Of a DNA stretch of 64,000 bases, positions 23,640-35,690 are shown piece by piece. The stretch is from Gigaspora rosea. Lineage: Eukaryota; Glomeromycota; Glomeromycetes; Diversisporales; Gigasporaceae. The notes beneath the pieces are model-generated. The model was not told the DNA's origin. It ran no database searches and worked only from the letters and a program-made list of their open reading frames with translations. Within the stretch, counting starts at the first letter, position 1, and each line of letters opens with the position of its first letter. The stretch spans positions 33,550 through 97,549 of the forward strand of contig QKWP01001679.1 of NCBI GenBank assembly GCA_003550325.1. Reading direction: 5' to 3'. The position numbers and the translations under genes are program-made.

Positions 23640-24630
23640 TAGTACAAATTCATCCTTCTTAACTTTGCTCACTTTGCCTTTGATTTCGACTAAAAATCGT
23701 CTAACTTTTTTCTTCTTTTTTTTGCAGGTTTTTTTAGGACTTTCGCACCTTAGGTCACAGCATCTATCAGGGTCGAATTGTTTTTTTGAACTGCCATCTT
23801 CAACATGGTTCATCTACTACTCGCATGCTTCGTTCTTTTCAGCTTCGATTCCAATTTTTCTTTCGTAACGACTTCCAACTCGATACATTTCATCAACATC
23901 ACCTGTTTCAACAGCTTTTTGATAATAAATGGATGCCTTGTTCTTATTCTTTTCAACTTTGATTTCTTTTCTATGACCGTCACTACAGCCATCATTATCG
24001 TTGGACATTCCTTTGGCAAGTTCCATTTTAGCGGATTCTGAACAAAGATCAAAGAGATTTTCCTTTTTAACACTGAGTTCTTCTTCATCCCTTTTAACTT
24101 CACTTTTATCCTTTTTAACGCTAATTGTTTTCAGTAGTTTTTTGACAACTTCTTTTTCCGGGCTTACTTATATACAAGGGCTTCGAATTCAGCAACTACT
24201 TTTTGGAAAAGAGCCTCTAAATTGTTTCTTTTATTTACAGGACCAACCGCAGCACTATTAAAAGACTCTGCTGAGATGAAATATGACTCAGGACTCTCAG
24301 TCACTATACTTTTCTCATCTCGAGAGCTTGGAAGAACTTTCAGCACTGAAACTATATAGAGGACAGAAGACAAGCTTTTTAGGGTCAAATTTATTCATAT
24401 ATACGGGGGCAGGTACACGATCTAGTTTTCTTCCTTATTGTTGTCATACGGGTTATCTCTCGTGCTTACTTCTTCAATTACTTCCAATAGAAACTTTAGG
24501 GCTTGTGGGAATTGTCTTTCATCAAGGGTACAATTTCCAAGGGTTTCGTCAACTATTTCTTGGACTCAATTAGCTTGTTCTTCAGTAGGTGCGGCAAAAT
24601 GGGCAGTTGTATTAAACAACACTAACAGGA
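23640..24630 (-). pseudogene. Sel1-repeat protein pseudogene
   Basis: Sel1-like repeats are alpha-helical solenoids used for protein-protein contacts. A minus-strand frame of about 118 codons (24171-23817) ends with a recognisable unit: KNKNKASIYYQKAVETGDVD followed by EMYRVGSRYERKIGIEAEKN. Before it is a Lys/Glu-rich stretch (SPEKEVVKKLL ... KSEVKRDEEEL). Two adjacent stops follow the unit, and a Lys-rich tail can be read for about 45 more codons. Upstream, after a frameshift near 24165, another stretch reads NNLEALFQKVVAEFEALVYK (24388-24164). Still further, coding-like sequence (TLDERQFPQALKFLLEVIEE, ~24520-24460) contains stops. Broken throughout. Sel1 genes are greatly expanded in AM fungi. 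Confidence 0.6.
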
Positions 24631-25551
24631 TCCGATAGAGAGTGCTATCAAGAATGCTATTATTAAGTCTCACGTCAGCCTTTACTCATAAGTTACAATA
24701 AGATTGGGTGGCAAATGATTAAAAAAATTTTTTTGTATAAAAATCTGTGTAAGTTTATTATTAGTTAATGTCACTATTTAAAGTTTTTTTAGCGTTTGAC
24801 TAGAATTTAATCAGAGTTGTATATGTATATTTAATATATTTAATAGAGCCTCTGAATTTCTATCCAGTTAATCTTAGCATCAACTAATACTTCTTAATTA
24901 GTACCTATCAGGAAATTTATTATAAACATTCCTATCAATTACAATATAAATTGAAACTAATCAATTTTGATTTAAATCGATTATCAACACCCCTGACAAT
25001 GGCAATTAGTTGAAATCAATCAATTATAATAAGGTTTTAAATTTTTCTGATGCCTTCATATAACCATAGTATTTTAAAAGAAAAAAATTATATAAGGTCC
25101 TAATCATTTTTTGATCACAAGGCTCATTATGTACTCACCTCAGCTAAATATAAAGGTTGTAACCTAGTTTTTTTTTTTGGTCCTTCATAACCTATCACGA
25201 TGTATGCTAATTTATTTGAACTTAAATCTATTAATTTAATATATTGCCTTACAAGAGTAGATGTAGAATATTTATTACTTCAGATAATGTATATTCAAAG
25301 GCAAATTTAATTAGTAAATGTATTTATTCAGTTTGTCTGATATTTTTTCACTTATAGCAGAAGCAAAATGGAACTTGGATTAATTGTTTTTTCAGAATAA
25401 TAAACAGAGGCCTAATAGTATAATAATATTACTGATAATTATATTTTTGAGAATCAATTTATTTTTCTTTTCTCACACAGAATGTCTTACCAGAAACTAA
25501 AAAAGGTGTACTACGCACAAGCTATTCATTTCTTATCAAACATTAGTCAAC

Positions 25552-25809
25552 GTGAAAGTTTCTTCTAATGGAATATTTCAAGGTGGTGTCTGTCATTATG
25601 ATAGTTTTATGGTTGAAAAAAATGAAAATAAAACAATTATTCATTCTCAAAGATCTGTAGAGATATACTATTCTTTTAGAATGAATATAATTGCTCTAAG
25701 AATTAAAAAAGGCAGGCATAAAGCACTTATTCATTTTCAAAAATATGCTGAGGTAGGATCCGTTCATGAACATATTAAAATGGAATTGGAATTGCTTGCC
25801 AAAAGGTGA
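25552..25809 (+). pseudogene. Degenerate Sel1-repeat fragment
   Basis: An 85-codon frame contains two weak Sel1-like motifs: VEKNENKTIIHSQRSVEIYY and KKGRHKALIHFQKYAEVGSV. These match the pattern (E)K(D/N)E(N)KA--(H/Y)(F/Y)QK-AE-G seen in the pseudogene at 23.8-24.0 kb. There is no credible upstream exon. I regard it as a relic rather than a gene. Confidence 0.45.
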
Positions 25810-27009
25810 CAATTACATTCATCTTGTCTTTTTATGTGATGTAATATCCAAGTGTATTTGAATTGTCCAAATACCATGAATTATTAAACTTTTAAGTATT
25901 TATAATCAATAGCATAATTTTTTACTTTGTTCTTTTTATTAATAATTAACATTAAAATTTATATAAATATATTTAGAATTATACTTTTATTATATAATTT
26001 ATTTTACGTATATATACATAGTTTAATTTTGTAAACCCAGTTCTGAGTTTGTCACCCTAACTATACTATTAGAATACTCAGGTAATGGTAAAAATCTAGC
26101 AACATATAATTGCTTGGTTCTGATTACCAGGTCGTGTAATTTTTTCAAGGGATATCTGTTCAAAAATTATGCATTATAAAATTTTTATATAAGTGGTTTA
26201 GAGGTTTGATGGTTCTTACTAGCTGAAATATTATATTATGAAAAAAATATTTGAATGAATCCAAATTTAGGAGAGACATGCGGTAAGATATTTTTTCTCT
26301 AATAACTAAAAAATATATTAAATAGCATTAATATATCATCTCAACTAGCCAGATAATAATATATAATAAAGGCGCATTGTAGAACTGTAACTTTAGAGAT
26401 TTTAACGTTCGTCTAATCTGGTTTTTAATTACATACCAGGAATATAATTTAGCTTCACATATATTAGACTGTTAATTGATTATATGAGTTGAACGGTCAA
26501 ATAAGATTGTGGAATTACTTTAGTCAAGGCTCGGTTCTTGTAAACTATTTAACATTCTATACCTTCTATACGTATAACTTTTTTTTTATTTATTAATAAA
26601 TATATTGTTTGTCAACCACTTATCGTATTAAATATTATTGTTGCTAGAACTTTTTGGGTGCGTCAAAATAAACAGTTTTTCAAAAATTTGCACATATGCT
26701 ATATTTCTTCAATTATACATCAAATGCACTGATGTATGTCTTTAGTAAAGTTTGAATAAATCTAATACTATTAGTACTGGAATACATCCAACCATTATAT
26801 CACATTCATGCAGTTCTTTTTGAAAACTTTAAATACATGTACAGAATAACTTGTTATAACTGCAAAGATTATAACTTTTAAATAATTGTGCAGAATTTTT
26901 TTATAAAAATTGCAAAGATCTTCAAAATTTAGATTTTTGCAGATTTTTGCAGTTTTTTTATTAAAATTCTGCAAATATTAATATTTTTGAAAATCTTCGC
27001 AGATTATTA
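25810..27009. other. Non-coding A+T-rich stretch
   Basis: Nothing is supported apart from a TACCAGGAATATAA word near 26430 that recurs elsewhere in the window. At 26880-27000 a small cluster of GCAGATTTTTGCAG-like inverted and direct words occurs. Confidence 0.35.
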
Positions 27010-28860
27010 TTGTTTTCACTTTTCTGATGTAGGCTACACAAAGTTGATTTTTTATTTTACATTACATTAGATCTGAAAACTTTGATCAGTCAGTCAAATC
27101 TAAATACTTGGTTAGTCAGTCAGATTTTTTCCTTTTTTTTTTAATTTACTGCAAATTAATAGAATAATATTCACATCTAATATTAGACTACATGAAATTG
27201 ATTTTTGCTTTGCATTGTATAGAATCTGAAAACTTCGGTCAGTTAATCAGATTTTTTTTTTAATTTATTGTAAATTAATAAATAATTAACATTGGTCAGT
27301 CAGATTTTTTTTTTAATTTATTGTAAAATTAATAGAATAATATTCACATCTAATATTAGGCACACGAAGTTAATTTTTTATTTTGCATTATATAGGATTT
27401 GAAAACTTCAGTCAGTCAGTCAGATTTTTTTTTTAGAATGATGTTTACATCTAATATTAGACTATACAAAATTGATTGATTCTTTGTTTTGCATTGCATA
27501 GGATCTGAAAACTTTGATCAGTCAGTCAGATTTTTTTTTGTTTTTTTTTTTAATTTATTGTAAAATTAATAGAATAATGTTCATATCTAATATTAGATCA
27601 CACGAAGTTGATTTTTCATTCTGCATTGCATAGGATTTGAAAACTTCGGTCAGTTGGTCAGATTATTTTTTTATTTTTAATTTACTATAAATTAATAAAA
27701 TAATGTTCACATCTAATATTAGGCCACATGAAGTTGATTTTTTGCTTTATATTACATGGATCTGAAAACTTCGGTTCAAGCAGTTGGTCAGATCTGAACA
27801 CTTAATTAGTCAGTCAGATTTTTTCTTTTTTTTTTTAATTTGCTGTAAATTAATAGAATAATGTTTACATCTAATATTAGATTACACAAATTGATTTTTC
27901 GTTTTGCATTGCATAGGATCTGAAAACTTTGGTCAGTTGATCAGATTTTTTTTTAATTTATTGTAAATTAATAGAATAATTAATGTTCACAACTAATATT
28001 AGACTACGCAAAGTTGATTTTTCATTTTGCATTATATCAGATCTAAAAACTTCAGTCAATTGGTCGATTTTTTTTAATTTACTATACTGTAAATTAACAG
28101 AATAATGTTCACATCTAATATTAGGTCACATGAAGTTGATTTTAAATTATATGGGATCTGAAGATTTCAGTTAGTCAGTTAGAATTCTTTTTTTTTTTTA
28201 ATTTAATTTACTGTAATCTAATATTAGACATCATGAAGTTGATTTTTGTTTTGCATTACATAAAATCTGAAAACTTTGTTAGTTGGCCTATTTTTTTTTT
28301 AATTTACTGTAAATAGAATAATGTTCACATTATATTAAGCTACAAGAAGTAGATTTTTTATTTGCATTACATAGGATTTGAAAACTTTAGTAAGTCTATC
28401 TGTTATTTTTATTTTTTTTTTTTATTTACTAATACTAATATTATTACACAAAGTTGATTTTTTGGTTTGCATTATATGCAATCTGAAAACTTCAGTCAAT
28501 CAGATTCTTTTTTTTAATTTACTGTAAATTGATATTAGACCATATGAAGTTACTTTTCATTTTACATTATATAAGATCTAAAAAACTTTGGTCAGTGGGT
28601 CAGACTTTTTTTTTTTTTACAGTAAATTAATGAAATAATGTTCACATCTAATATTAGGGTATATAAAGTTGATTTTTCATTTTGCATTACATGGGATCTG
28701 AAAACTTTGGTTGGTCAGTCAGTCAGATTTTTTTTTTAAAAGTTACTGTAAATTAATAGAGTAGTATTCACATCAAAATTAAGTCATGCAAAGTTGATAT
28801 TTCGTTTTACATTATATGAACTTTGAAAACTTGGATCAAATATTCACATTTTTTTTAATT
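27010..28860 (+). repeat. Satellite array, ~122-bp unit
   Basis: About 15 diverged units. Each contains, in order, TTTAATTTACTGTAAATTAA, TAGAATAATGTTCACATCTA, ATATTAGACCACACGAAGTT, GATTTTTCGTTTTGCATT, GGATCTGAAAACTTCGGTCA and GTCAGTCAGATTTTTTTT. Poly-T length varies and several units are shortened. It is unrelated in sequence to the 159-bp satellite at 13.9 kb. The most decayed copies are at the right end. Confidence 0.85.
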
Positions 28861-30184
28861 TTTTCACTTAAAAATCAGAATTGTAATAACTTCGATACTA
28901 ACTTGACCTCCACTATATGTACTGTATTTTTTTTATTTTTACAACTCTCTATAGCGACACTCAGTAGCATACTTTATATGTACTGTATTGGAAATAGGTT
29001 CTGTTGCAGAATTCTATACATGATTTAAAAATAAAAACAAATAAGATGGGTGGCGCAAAGCGCTACCTATCAAACTAGTTATTAAATAAAACTTATTTTT
29101 CTCTGCATACCGAAATTATATTTACTCCTTGAATTCAACTTGCAACTTTAATAACCCTTTTTATAACTCATTTCGGCGTACTGAATTGACTTGTAATCTT
29201 GAATTAGCTTTATTAAAACTCAAATTCAATCTCCTCCATTTTGTTAATCTTTCAAAATTATATATATAACTCATATTGGCTGATTGCTCTATAGTAAAGC
29301 CTTTTAGTTAAAATATTCATCTGATAAATATTATTTCTTTTAGTATTCTAGTGTTGTTCTATATCCACTTCTTCAAAAAAATTAGGTAGCTAGAGTAATA
29401 TTAGACAGTGAACACTTTGTGTACTCTCACTTTGTTACTGTGATATATTTAAGTCAATATGGTATTTTTAATAAAACTTAACAAAGAAGATTTAAAGCAA
29501 TTTGCAATTATAAAAAAGACTACTATTAGAAGTATATAAGGATACTATTAATTATTAATTTTAGTTGTATTTATTTATTAAAAGAGTATAAAGACTCGAT
29601 ATTGAACTTAAGATCCACATCAGCTGCTTTGATGCATTTTGATTTTTTACTAATAGAATAGTCCATATCTACTACATGTGTAATATAAGCTACAAATACT
29701 ATTAATAAAATATATAGTATAAATTGTATACATATCAGTCGATTTATAGAATTGGACCTTAAATTAGTCCCAAAAATATTCAATAATCTGCAAAAAGTCA
29801 CATGTTGATTGGATGTAAATAAAAAATGATCCCCAAAATCACATGTCAAATTCGTTGTCTCTTTTAGAGAATATAATAAAACCATGAGCCTACCTCAAAA
29901 CCCATAAGTTTTTTTAGAAAGATTTGAATTTAATAAAAAGTAAGAGAAGTTAATTTTAGATTAAAACTTTTTTTTTAAATTTTTTAAAAATTTAAACCTT
30001 ACAAAGTTTAACTTTTTAGTTTGTTTAGATCTCATGATGCACCTTAGCTTTTGTTTAGATCTTGTGGCACATATTTAGATCTTGCAACATATATTTATCT
30101 TTGGTATGTTAAAATTAAATTTTTGTAGTTTTCATAACCAAAAATTCATTTTGAAAATTATATTATAAGCAAACACATGTAGTT
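28861..30184. other. Non-coding stretch
   Basis: No supported gene. A palindromic GGTGGCGCAAAGCGCTACC lies near 29049-29067. A 104-codon minus frame (29571-29885) has one hydrophobic segment but no recognisable family and is listed under rejected items. Confidence 0.35.
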
Positions 30185-30515
30185 ATGAAGATTTAGGTAC
30201 TAACAAAATTCTTGTAGTTCTGTAGTAATAAACTCAGTAATTTCCTCCTTTGTATCCATTTATTCTTTGCCATTTCTTTGTAAGTTTTGCCTTCGATTAA
30301 TGGTTGACTTAGATTAACTTTGGCATTGTTTTGGTTTCATTCTCGCTCTTCTTTTTGCTCTTTAATCTCTTCGATTTTTTGTATTAATTCAAAAACTTTA
30401 TTTTCACTTAATCTTTCTTCTCTTTCTTTATTCACTAATTTTGTTCCAGGGCCAGCATTCCCGTTTTGTTTAAGTTCAGTTTAAACTTGGTTTTTTATTT
30501 CTTTATTCATTTTGA
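30185..30515 (-). pseudogene. Broken small gene, N-terminal part
   Basis: One minus-strand frame starts at an ATG near 30510 (MNKEIKNQV, then TAA), reads on through NAGPGTKLVNKEREERLSEN and a Lys/Glu-rich helix KVFELIQKIEEIKEQKEERE, meets TGA, and continues LSQPLIEGKTYKEMAKNKW to about 30220. Its last segment (NYKNFVS) resembles the first segment of the neighbouring fragment (HYQEFCQYLNL), so both seem to derive from one gene. I do not recognise the family. The charged stretch suggests a coiled coil. Confidence 0.4.
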
Positions 30516-30713
30516 TATGTTTTTAAGAAGGATTTCAGGTTTTTTTAACCTTCTATCCTTCTTATTATAATTATACAGCAGTAGGGTAGTAGTTTTCCTG
30601 CTTACTACCTTCTTATGCCCAGTATTACACAGAACTAGAGTTTAAAAAATGGTGATTTTTGTAAATTTTTTTATTTAAAAAATAACTAATACATATATAA
30701 GCATGCGTGTTAG

Positions 30714-30890
30714 TTAGGATATTGTTTTCCCATTTCATCTATCCAACCTTCTATTTTTTCTGGCCTAAAGCATAGACATCCCTCTTGGTGTTTAGCCTCG
30801 TGGTCAGAATATACAGGACAGGCTGGTCGGTTTATTTCTTTATCTCCCACATCTAATTCGATAAGGTTAAGGTACTGACAAAATTCCTGG
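30714..30890 (-). pseudogene. Broken small gene, C-terminal part
   Basis: An open minus frame reads HYQEFCQYLNLIELDVGDKE, then RPACPVYSDHEAKHQEGCLC and FRPEKIEGWIDEMGKQYPN, ending at TAA (30714-30716). Three Cys and two His in a short span could be a small zinc site. It lies upstream of, not downstream of, the matching N-terminal fragment, so the locus is rearranged. Unrecognised family. Confidence 0.4.
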
Positions 30891-30892
30891 TA

Positions 30893-31058
30893 GTGAAGAA
30901 ATCGAAGTCAAAAAGGACAAAAAGAAGGCATTTGAATGCTATAAAAAATTTGCAAAGACGGGTAATGCTAATAGAATAAATAAAGTTGGAGATTGCTAAA
31001 ATAGTGTCGGAATCGAAAAAGATGAAAAGAAGGCATTCGAATATTTATAATTCTATCG
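30893..31058 (+). pseudogene. Sel1-repeat fragment
   Basis: The plus frame reads EEIEVKKDKKKAFECYKKFA then KTGNANRINKVGDC, TAA, then NSVGIEKDEKKAFEYL and TAA. This is about one and a half Sel1 units with the family's (E)KDEKKAFEYY pattern. It abuts, and its left end may overlap, the minus-strand pseudogene fragment. No complete gene. Confidence 0.55.
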
Positions 31059-32150
31059 GTTGGGATAAACTGATTAAAGAAGCAATGATTGCTTTATTTT
31101 TTTTATTGAAAATAGTACAATTAAAAATTCTATTTTAATCTGTGACAAGTTTTGGGAAGATTATATGTACATACCGATTTGTTTTTTTTTTAATAAAAAA
31201 ATTTTATTTTTCGCTTTGCACATAACATGGTATTTCAAAATTATGATAGCGGGTCAGTTCTTTTTTTTTTAATCTACTATTAACAACTTACTTGCTTATG
31301 AAAGTTTTAATTAAATATTAAAATGTTTATTCATCAAAGAAAAAAAACATTCTTTAATAAATCGAAAATAAATATAATTAATGTTTAACTACACTTAAAA
31401 ATCCAAGTGAATCAATCATATAACCAAATGTTAAAATTGGATAACTCATAATTTTAAAATTCTTTATTTAGATGTAATTAAAACTTCATACAATTAAGTC
31501 GATTGAAAATAATCTAGGGATGCAGCTTATTTTATAATTATAAGATAATTTGTGTACCAAATAATGAAGCATGCTAGTCAAGACAAAAACCTGGTAAATG
31601 TTTTTTTTTATTATGGCTATGTTTTTTTTAAGTGACAATTTAAAGAATGCAATTTGAAAAGGGACAGCAAAATTGGCAATAGCTACAAAAGTCAAAGTGA
31701 AGATTAGTAAGAAATAAATAAAAAAACCTTCATAGCTTTCTATTAATTAGACGAATACAACCTAACAATAAAAACTTCAAAAATGACAAGGCAGGAACGT
31801 GACTCACGACTCCAAAAGGGCGACATGAAATTGATTGTATATAACAGATAAGTTGGTTGCATAACTATTAATATATATATATGCAGATAATTATCTAATG
31901 TATATATTATTTGAACCCCAAAATTTTTAGGGTATTCTAAGAATCACCCGATATGAAATATAATATATGTTATAAATAGTATATAAGGTAGCTGTGCGAC
32001 GCAGTCGCGCTAGAAACCAGGAACGAAGATATATGGTTAATAAATGGTCCAAGTAAACGTAAATAGGAAATTAATAAGAACTGGTTACATATTTGAATGT
32101 TTAGTGGTGGATAATTATATGTTTGTCAATTTAATAGACTATGCTATTTA
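31059..32150. other. Non-coding A+T-rich stretch
   Basis: No supported gene. It contains the best-preserved copy of the palindromic module (31987-32024). Confidence 0.35.
31987..32024 (+). repeat. Dispersed palindromic module, best-preserved copy
   Basis: GGTAGCTGTGCGACGCAGTC then GCGCTAGAAACCAGGAAC. GCGACGCAGTCGC is a near-palindrome. Compare 10053-10089 (plus) and 1981-2016 (minus). A weaker relative, with TGCGCAGCATGCAATGCTGC read on the minus strand, lies near 20610-20640. Confidence 0.55.
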
Positions 32151-32516
32151 TCAGTAGGACTAAATCACACCACTGGTGTTCAACACCAGTATGTGGTGTA
32201 ATATGAAGATCAGTATCAAAAAAATAAACAAAAAAAAATAAACAAAAGTTAAAAACAATAAATGTTGAGTAAGAGTTAATAGTTAGGGTTAGGGTGAGGC
32301 ATAGTATATAGTAAAATTTTACAAGAGGTTTTTTTTTTAAAAAAAAAGGTAGTTTTATAGATAAAATTTTGAGTTAGAAGGTATTTTTAAAAAAAAATAG
32401 CAAAACAACAAAAATTTTATATTACACCTGATCTTTACGTTACACTGCATTTAAAAAATTTGATTGATATAGATCATTGTGGTGTTGAGCACAGTGATGT
32501 GATTTAGTAAAACCGC
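32151..32516. mobile_element. 366-bp MITE, TA-flanked
   Basis: The left end TCAGTAGGACTAAATCACAC is mirrored at the right by an inverted GCGGTTTTACTAAATCACAT. Further in, CACTGGTGTTCAACACCA mirrors CACTGTGCTCAACACCAC. The inner blocks TGGTGTAATATGAAGATCAG and, inverted, a TGTAA...GATCAGGTGTAATAT block also correspond. TA flanks both ends (32149-32150 and 32517-32518). No transposase. A short TTAGGGTTAGGG lies inside. This fits a Tc1/mariner/pogo-type MITE. Confidence 0.65.
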
Positions 32517-33912
32517 TATTTATTATAATTTATTTATTCAGATTTGATAATTTTTTACTTTAAACCAAAAAATCATAGGATTTTTGTATATATGTTACTT
32601 TTATTTTTTTATAGCTAATGCAGTTTTACAACAACTTATAGAAGAATTACAAATAGGATTTTAATAAAAAATGGTAATTGGATTTTTTTTACTGATTAAG
32701 TTGAAAAACTTATTATATATAAAAAAACTTTATTAAGTAAATTTGTTATTGTAAAAAGTTTTTTATTGAATCAGAGAGTATCAAATAATGTATAATATTA
32801 AGAATGAGAAATCCAAAACCTCAACTGAAACCCGAAACTGCCAGAACATAATAATTTATTTGTTTATTATCTCCAAAGTTGGCGCCGAAACCCTTTTGTG
32901 CCAAATCTGAAAGTTTCGGGCTTCGGATTATAACTTTCAAAACTTTATTCGAAACTCGAAACCTCACCCGACACCCAAAACTTCATTTGAAACCCGAAAC
33001 CTCACCTGAATGCCAAAAACTACCCAAACTTCCATATACGTTTATTACATTAATGTATTATATAACTCTTTCAAATGCACTGATATATACTATGTATCTC
33101 TTGAATATACATTAATTGCATTGATGTATGTTATATATCTCCTTAAAGAATACAATAAAATTTGAATATCCAGCGCCATCTGGGCTGAAATGCAATTTAT
33201 TGCATGCGTGTAGTCCTTTTTGCTGTTACGATTCACAAGTATAATATGAAAGGTATAATTCCAGAGTTTATATTCTAATAATCAAGGTTGCTTTTGCAAG
33301 CATCAGTTTTTTTTAATTTATTATGTAAAAACTGTAAAATTACAAGTAATAATAAGTAATTAGTACGTCAATATCTAAATTACCTCAGAATTAAATAAAT
33401 TGTTGGTATCAAAAGCTAACAAATATTTATTGATTCATCATTGGCAAATTTTTTCTATCGCTCTAGAATTTTGAAATCAATTGTAATAACGTTATGATAT
33501 TAAAAATAAAGTCGACCAGCTTTAAAAAAACCTGAACAAACTGAGGCAGTGGAAAAAAAAATAATTAAAAAAAATGATCTATATAATGTTATAATTTATT
33601 CAAAAATAAATTTACATTTTGGATTCATTAAAAATAAATCAACTTTTTAATAAATTTCAAAGGTTTTAATATTATATTTTGAGTTCCGGATTATAGGTTT
33701 GGGTTTCAGATTATAGTTTCGGGGTTTCAGGTTTAGGAGTTTCGATTTTTTTAAAAAAATCCGAAACCAGTTTCGGATTAGAACCCTTCTGAAACTAGTT
33801 TTGTTTCGATGCCATATTTAATTTAGACATAATTGTGTTAATAATATGCTCTATCAGCTCTCAGAAGCATTAAACAAATTTAATAGCCAAGATCATATTT
33901 ATTATATTTAAA
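32517..33912. other. Non-coding stretch rich in CGAAAC/GTTTCG words
   Basis: Between 32815 and 33010 the words GAAACCCGAAAC and CCTCACC recur on the plus strand. Between 33680 and 33800 the inverse words (GTTTCGG, GGTTTC) recur. This gives a loose inverted arrangement about 1 kb apart. It may be a decayed transposon, but I cannot define ends. Confidence 0.4.
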
Positions 33913-34322
33913 CTATTGTCACAGCTATTTCCAATTAGCCATGTACTTGTGGGTTTTCCTAATAAAATCCACTTGCTTGGCTATATGACTACTGGCATAT
34001 CGTTCAGGTACTCCACCTAATAGATACTTTGCGCAGATAAGTTTATTCACTTAGAAAATCACTTAGATATTATAGTTCATCCAAGAACTAAAGCTAATAT
34101 GAGCATTAAAAGCTAGGCACTTCCCCCCTTGGGATCGATGCCTTATTTTTATTTTCTATTTACATTTGCGTCACTGATTATTATATAATTATTTATGCAT
34201 CGTTCATGCAATCAATGTTTAGACTTTTAATTAAAGTCATGTAAGTTCCGAAATCACCAATTACGCTATTCCCAGGCCCCGATCGGTACACAAAATTATG
34301 GGATCACAAATTCGACTGTGAC
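33913..34322 (+). repeat. Dispersed repeat copy B (pairs with 18475-18812)
   Basis: It matches copy A in block order; see copy A. This copy is longer by several indels and carries a run of C at 34126-34131. Confidence 0.6.
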
Positions 34323-34831
34323 ACTATCCAAGGCTAATTCGAATATGACCGGTTTCAACATAACGTATTTTTGTGTAATAATGCTCTGAGCGTTATTTCG
34401 AATAATGGCTCGAAATAAGTTTAATTTGGGCCAATATTTGAAATTACACCCCTGCGTGTTATTACGCGAAAATACGGTAATTGATTGGCCATACTCAAAA
34501 AGTAATCTAAGTATCAATAAGGTTGTACTATTATAACAGAGATACAAAAATATGGGTGCACAAAATCATGCGATTACAACGAAAGTATGAAAATCAGGAA
34601 ACGTACGTATGTACAGTACGTACACAAAAAACTATAAATGAAAAAATGAGTATGTGATCACACAGAATCATATGTTTTGCTTAATAATCGTTGTTTCTCA
34701 ATATTTCATAAGAATTTTTTTTTTTACGCAGAATTATGGCAAACAATTTCAGCAGCTATTATAGTAAAGATCATCTAACAAAACATTCGATATACACAGC
34801 TGGGTATTGCAAATTATGCAATAAATTAACA

Positions 34832-35358
34832 GGTTATCCAATCATCCAAAAAACATTTCGTAAATTTCTTTGATGATCAGCGATTATCAATTCATCAACC
34901 CGATAAAAGATCCTACGAAAAAAAAAGAAAAATACCAAATAACAATTAATAGACAAATCAAATTGCATCAGATCACCAATTTTTGCATCCAAAAACATTG
35001 CTTTTAATATCGTTAGCTATCGCAACTCATGTTTGCGACTTCCTGCATTTTAAATTAAAATGTAATTATGCGTAATTATGGATTTGCGCATATAGATACC
35101 TACACCATACTATGTATTACACACTTCATCGATCTACACCATACTATATATTACACACTTCATCGATCTACACCATATTACGCCTATAAGGTTTGATGGA
35201 TTCATATATGAAAAAAATTAGTGTGATGAATCCACACGTGAAAAATAAACAAAATTTGACGAATAAGTCATGCGGACCAATAAAAATTAAGATTTTGCGG
35301 ACAAATCCCACTCTAAACAGAGTAAAACCATGCACTCATTGCATTCGTTCCTGGTATA
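34832..35358 (+). repeat. Uninterrupted relative of the repeat hit by LINE-1
   Basis: Its left third matches 2137-2340 and its right third matches 7815-7997, without a LINE between them. In the middle (35098-35180) lies a local tandem repeat of about 36 bp (CTACACCATACTAT then ATTACACACTTCATCGAT). The copy serves as an approximate empty-site reference for the LINE insertion. Confidence 0.65.
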
Positions 35359-35635
35359 TGTAATAAATGAGATATCTTGAATATATGCTTTAAAAACTAC
35401 ATATGGCAGATATAGCATATATGGCATATATGCCTGCAGCAATCGCCTAACCAATCAGATTGCTGATCTAATAGGAAATATAAGAATAAATATTTGATAA
35501 CTCCTATCTTGGTAACTAGTGGTCATACACAGTATTGGAAATTTGGTTTAAAATTTATATTCTTATGTGAATATATTTATTTAATTTAATGTTCTCAAAA
35601 ATTTTTTATGTTCTCAATTAGAAAAAAAATTTTCT

Positions 35636-35690
35636 TTCTTTCTCTCTCTCTCTCTCTCTTTGTTTCTTTCTCTCTTTTTTTCTTTTATAT
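35636..35690 (+). repeat. CT-rich simple repeat
   Basis: TTTCTCTCTCTCTCTCTCTC followed by imperfect CTTT units. Confidence 0.85.

Noticed and set aside
13910..28860. CRISPR array
   Set aside because: The regular repeats are contiguous diverged satellites without unique spacers, and the sequence is eukaryotic.
29571..29885. 104-codon minus-strand frame with one hydrophobic segment
   Set aside because: No recognisable domain, no supporting context, and A+T-biased composition compatible with chance.
32815..33800. Bounded transposon with CGAAAC-rich ends
   Set aside because: Inverted GTTTCGG/CCGAAAC words are present but no consistent ends or target duplication could be defined.
34296..34547. 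83-codon minus-strand frame
   Set aside because: Lies within and beside old dispersed repeat with no protein-family signal.
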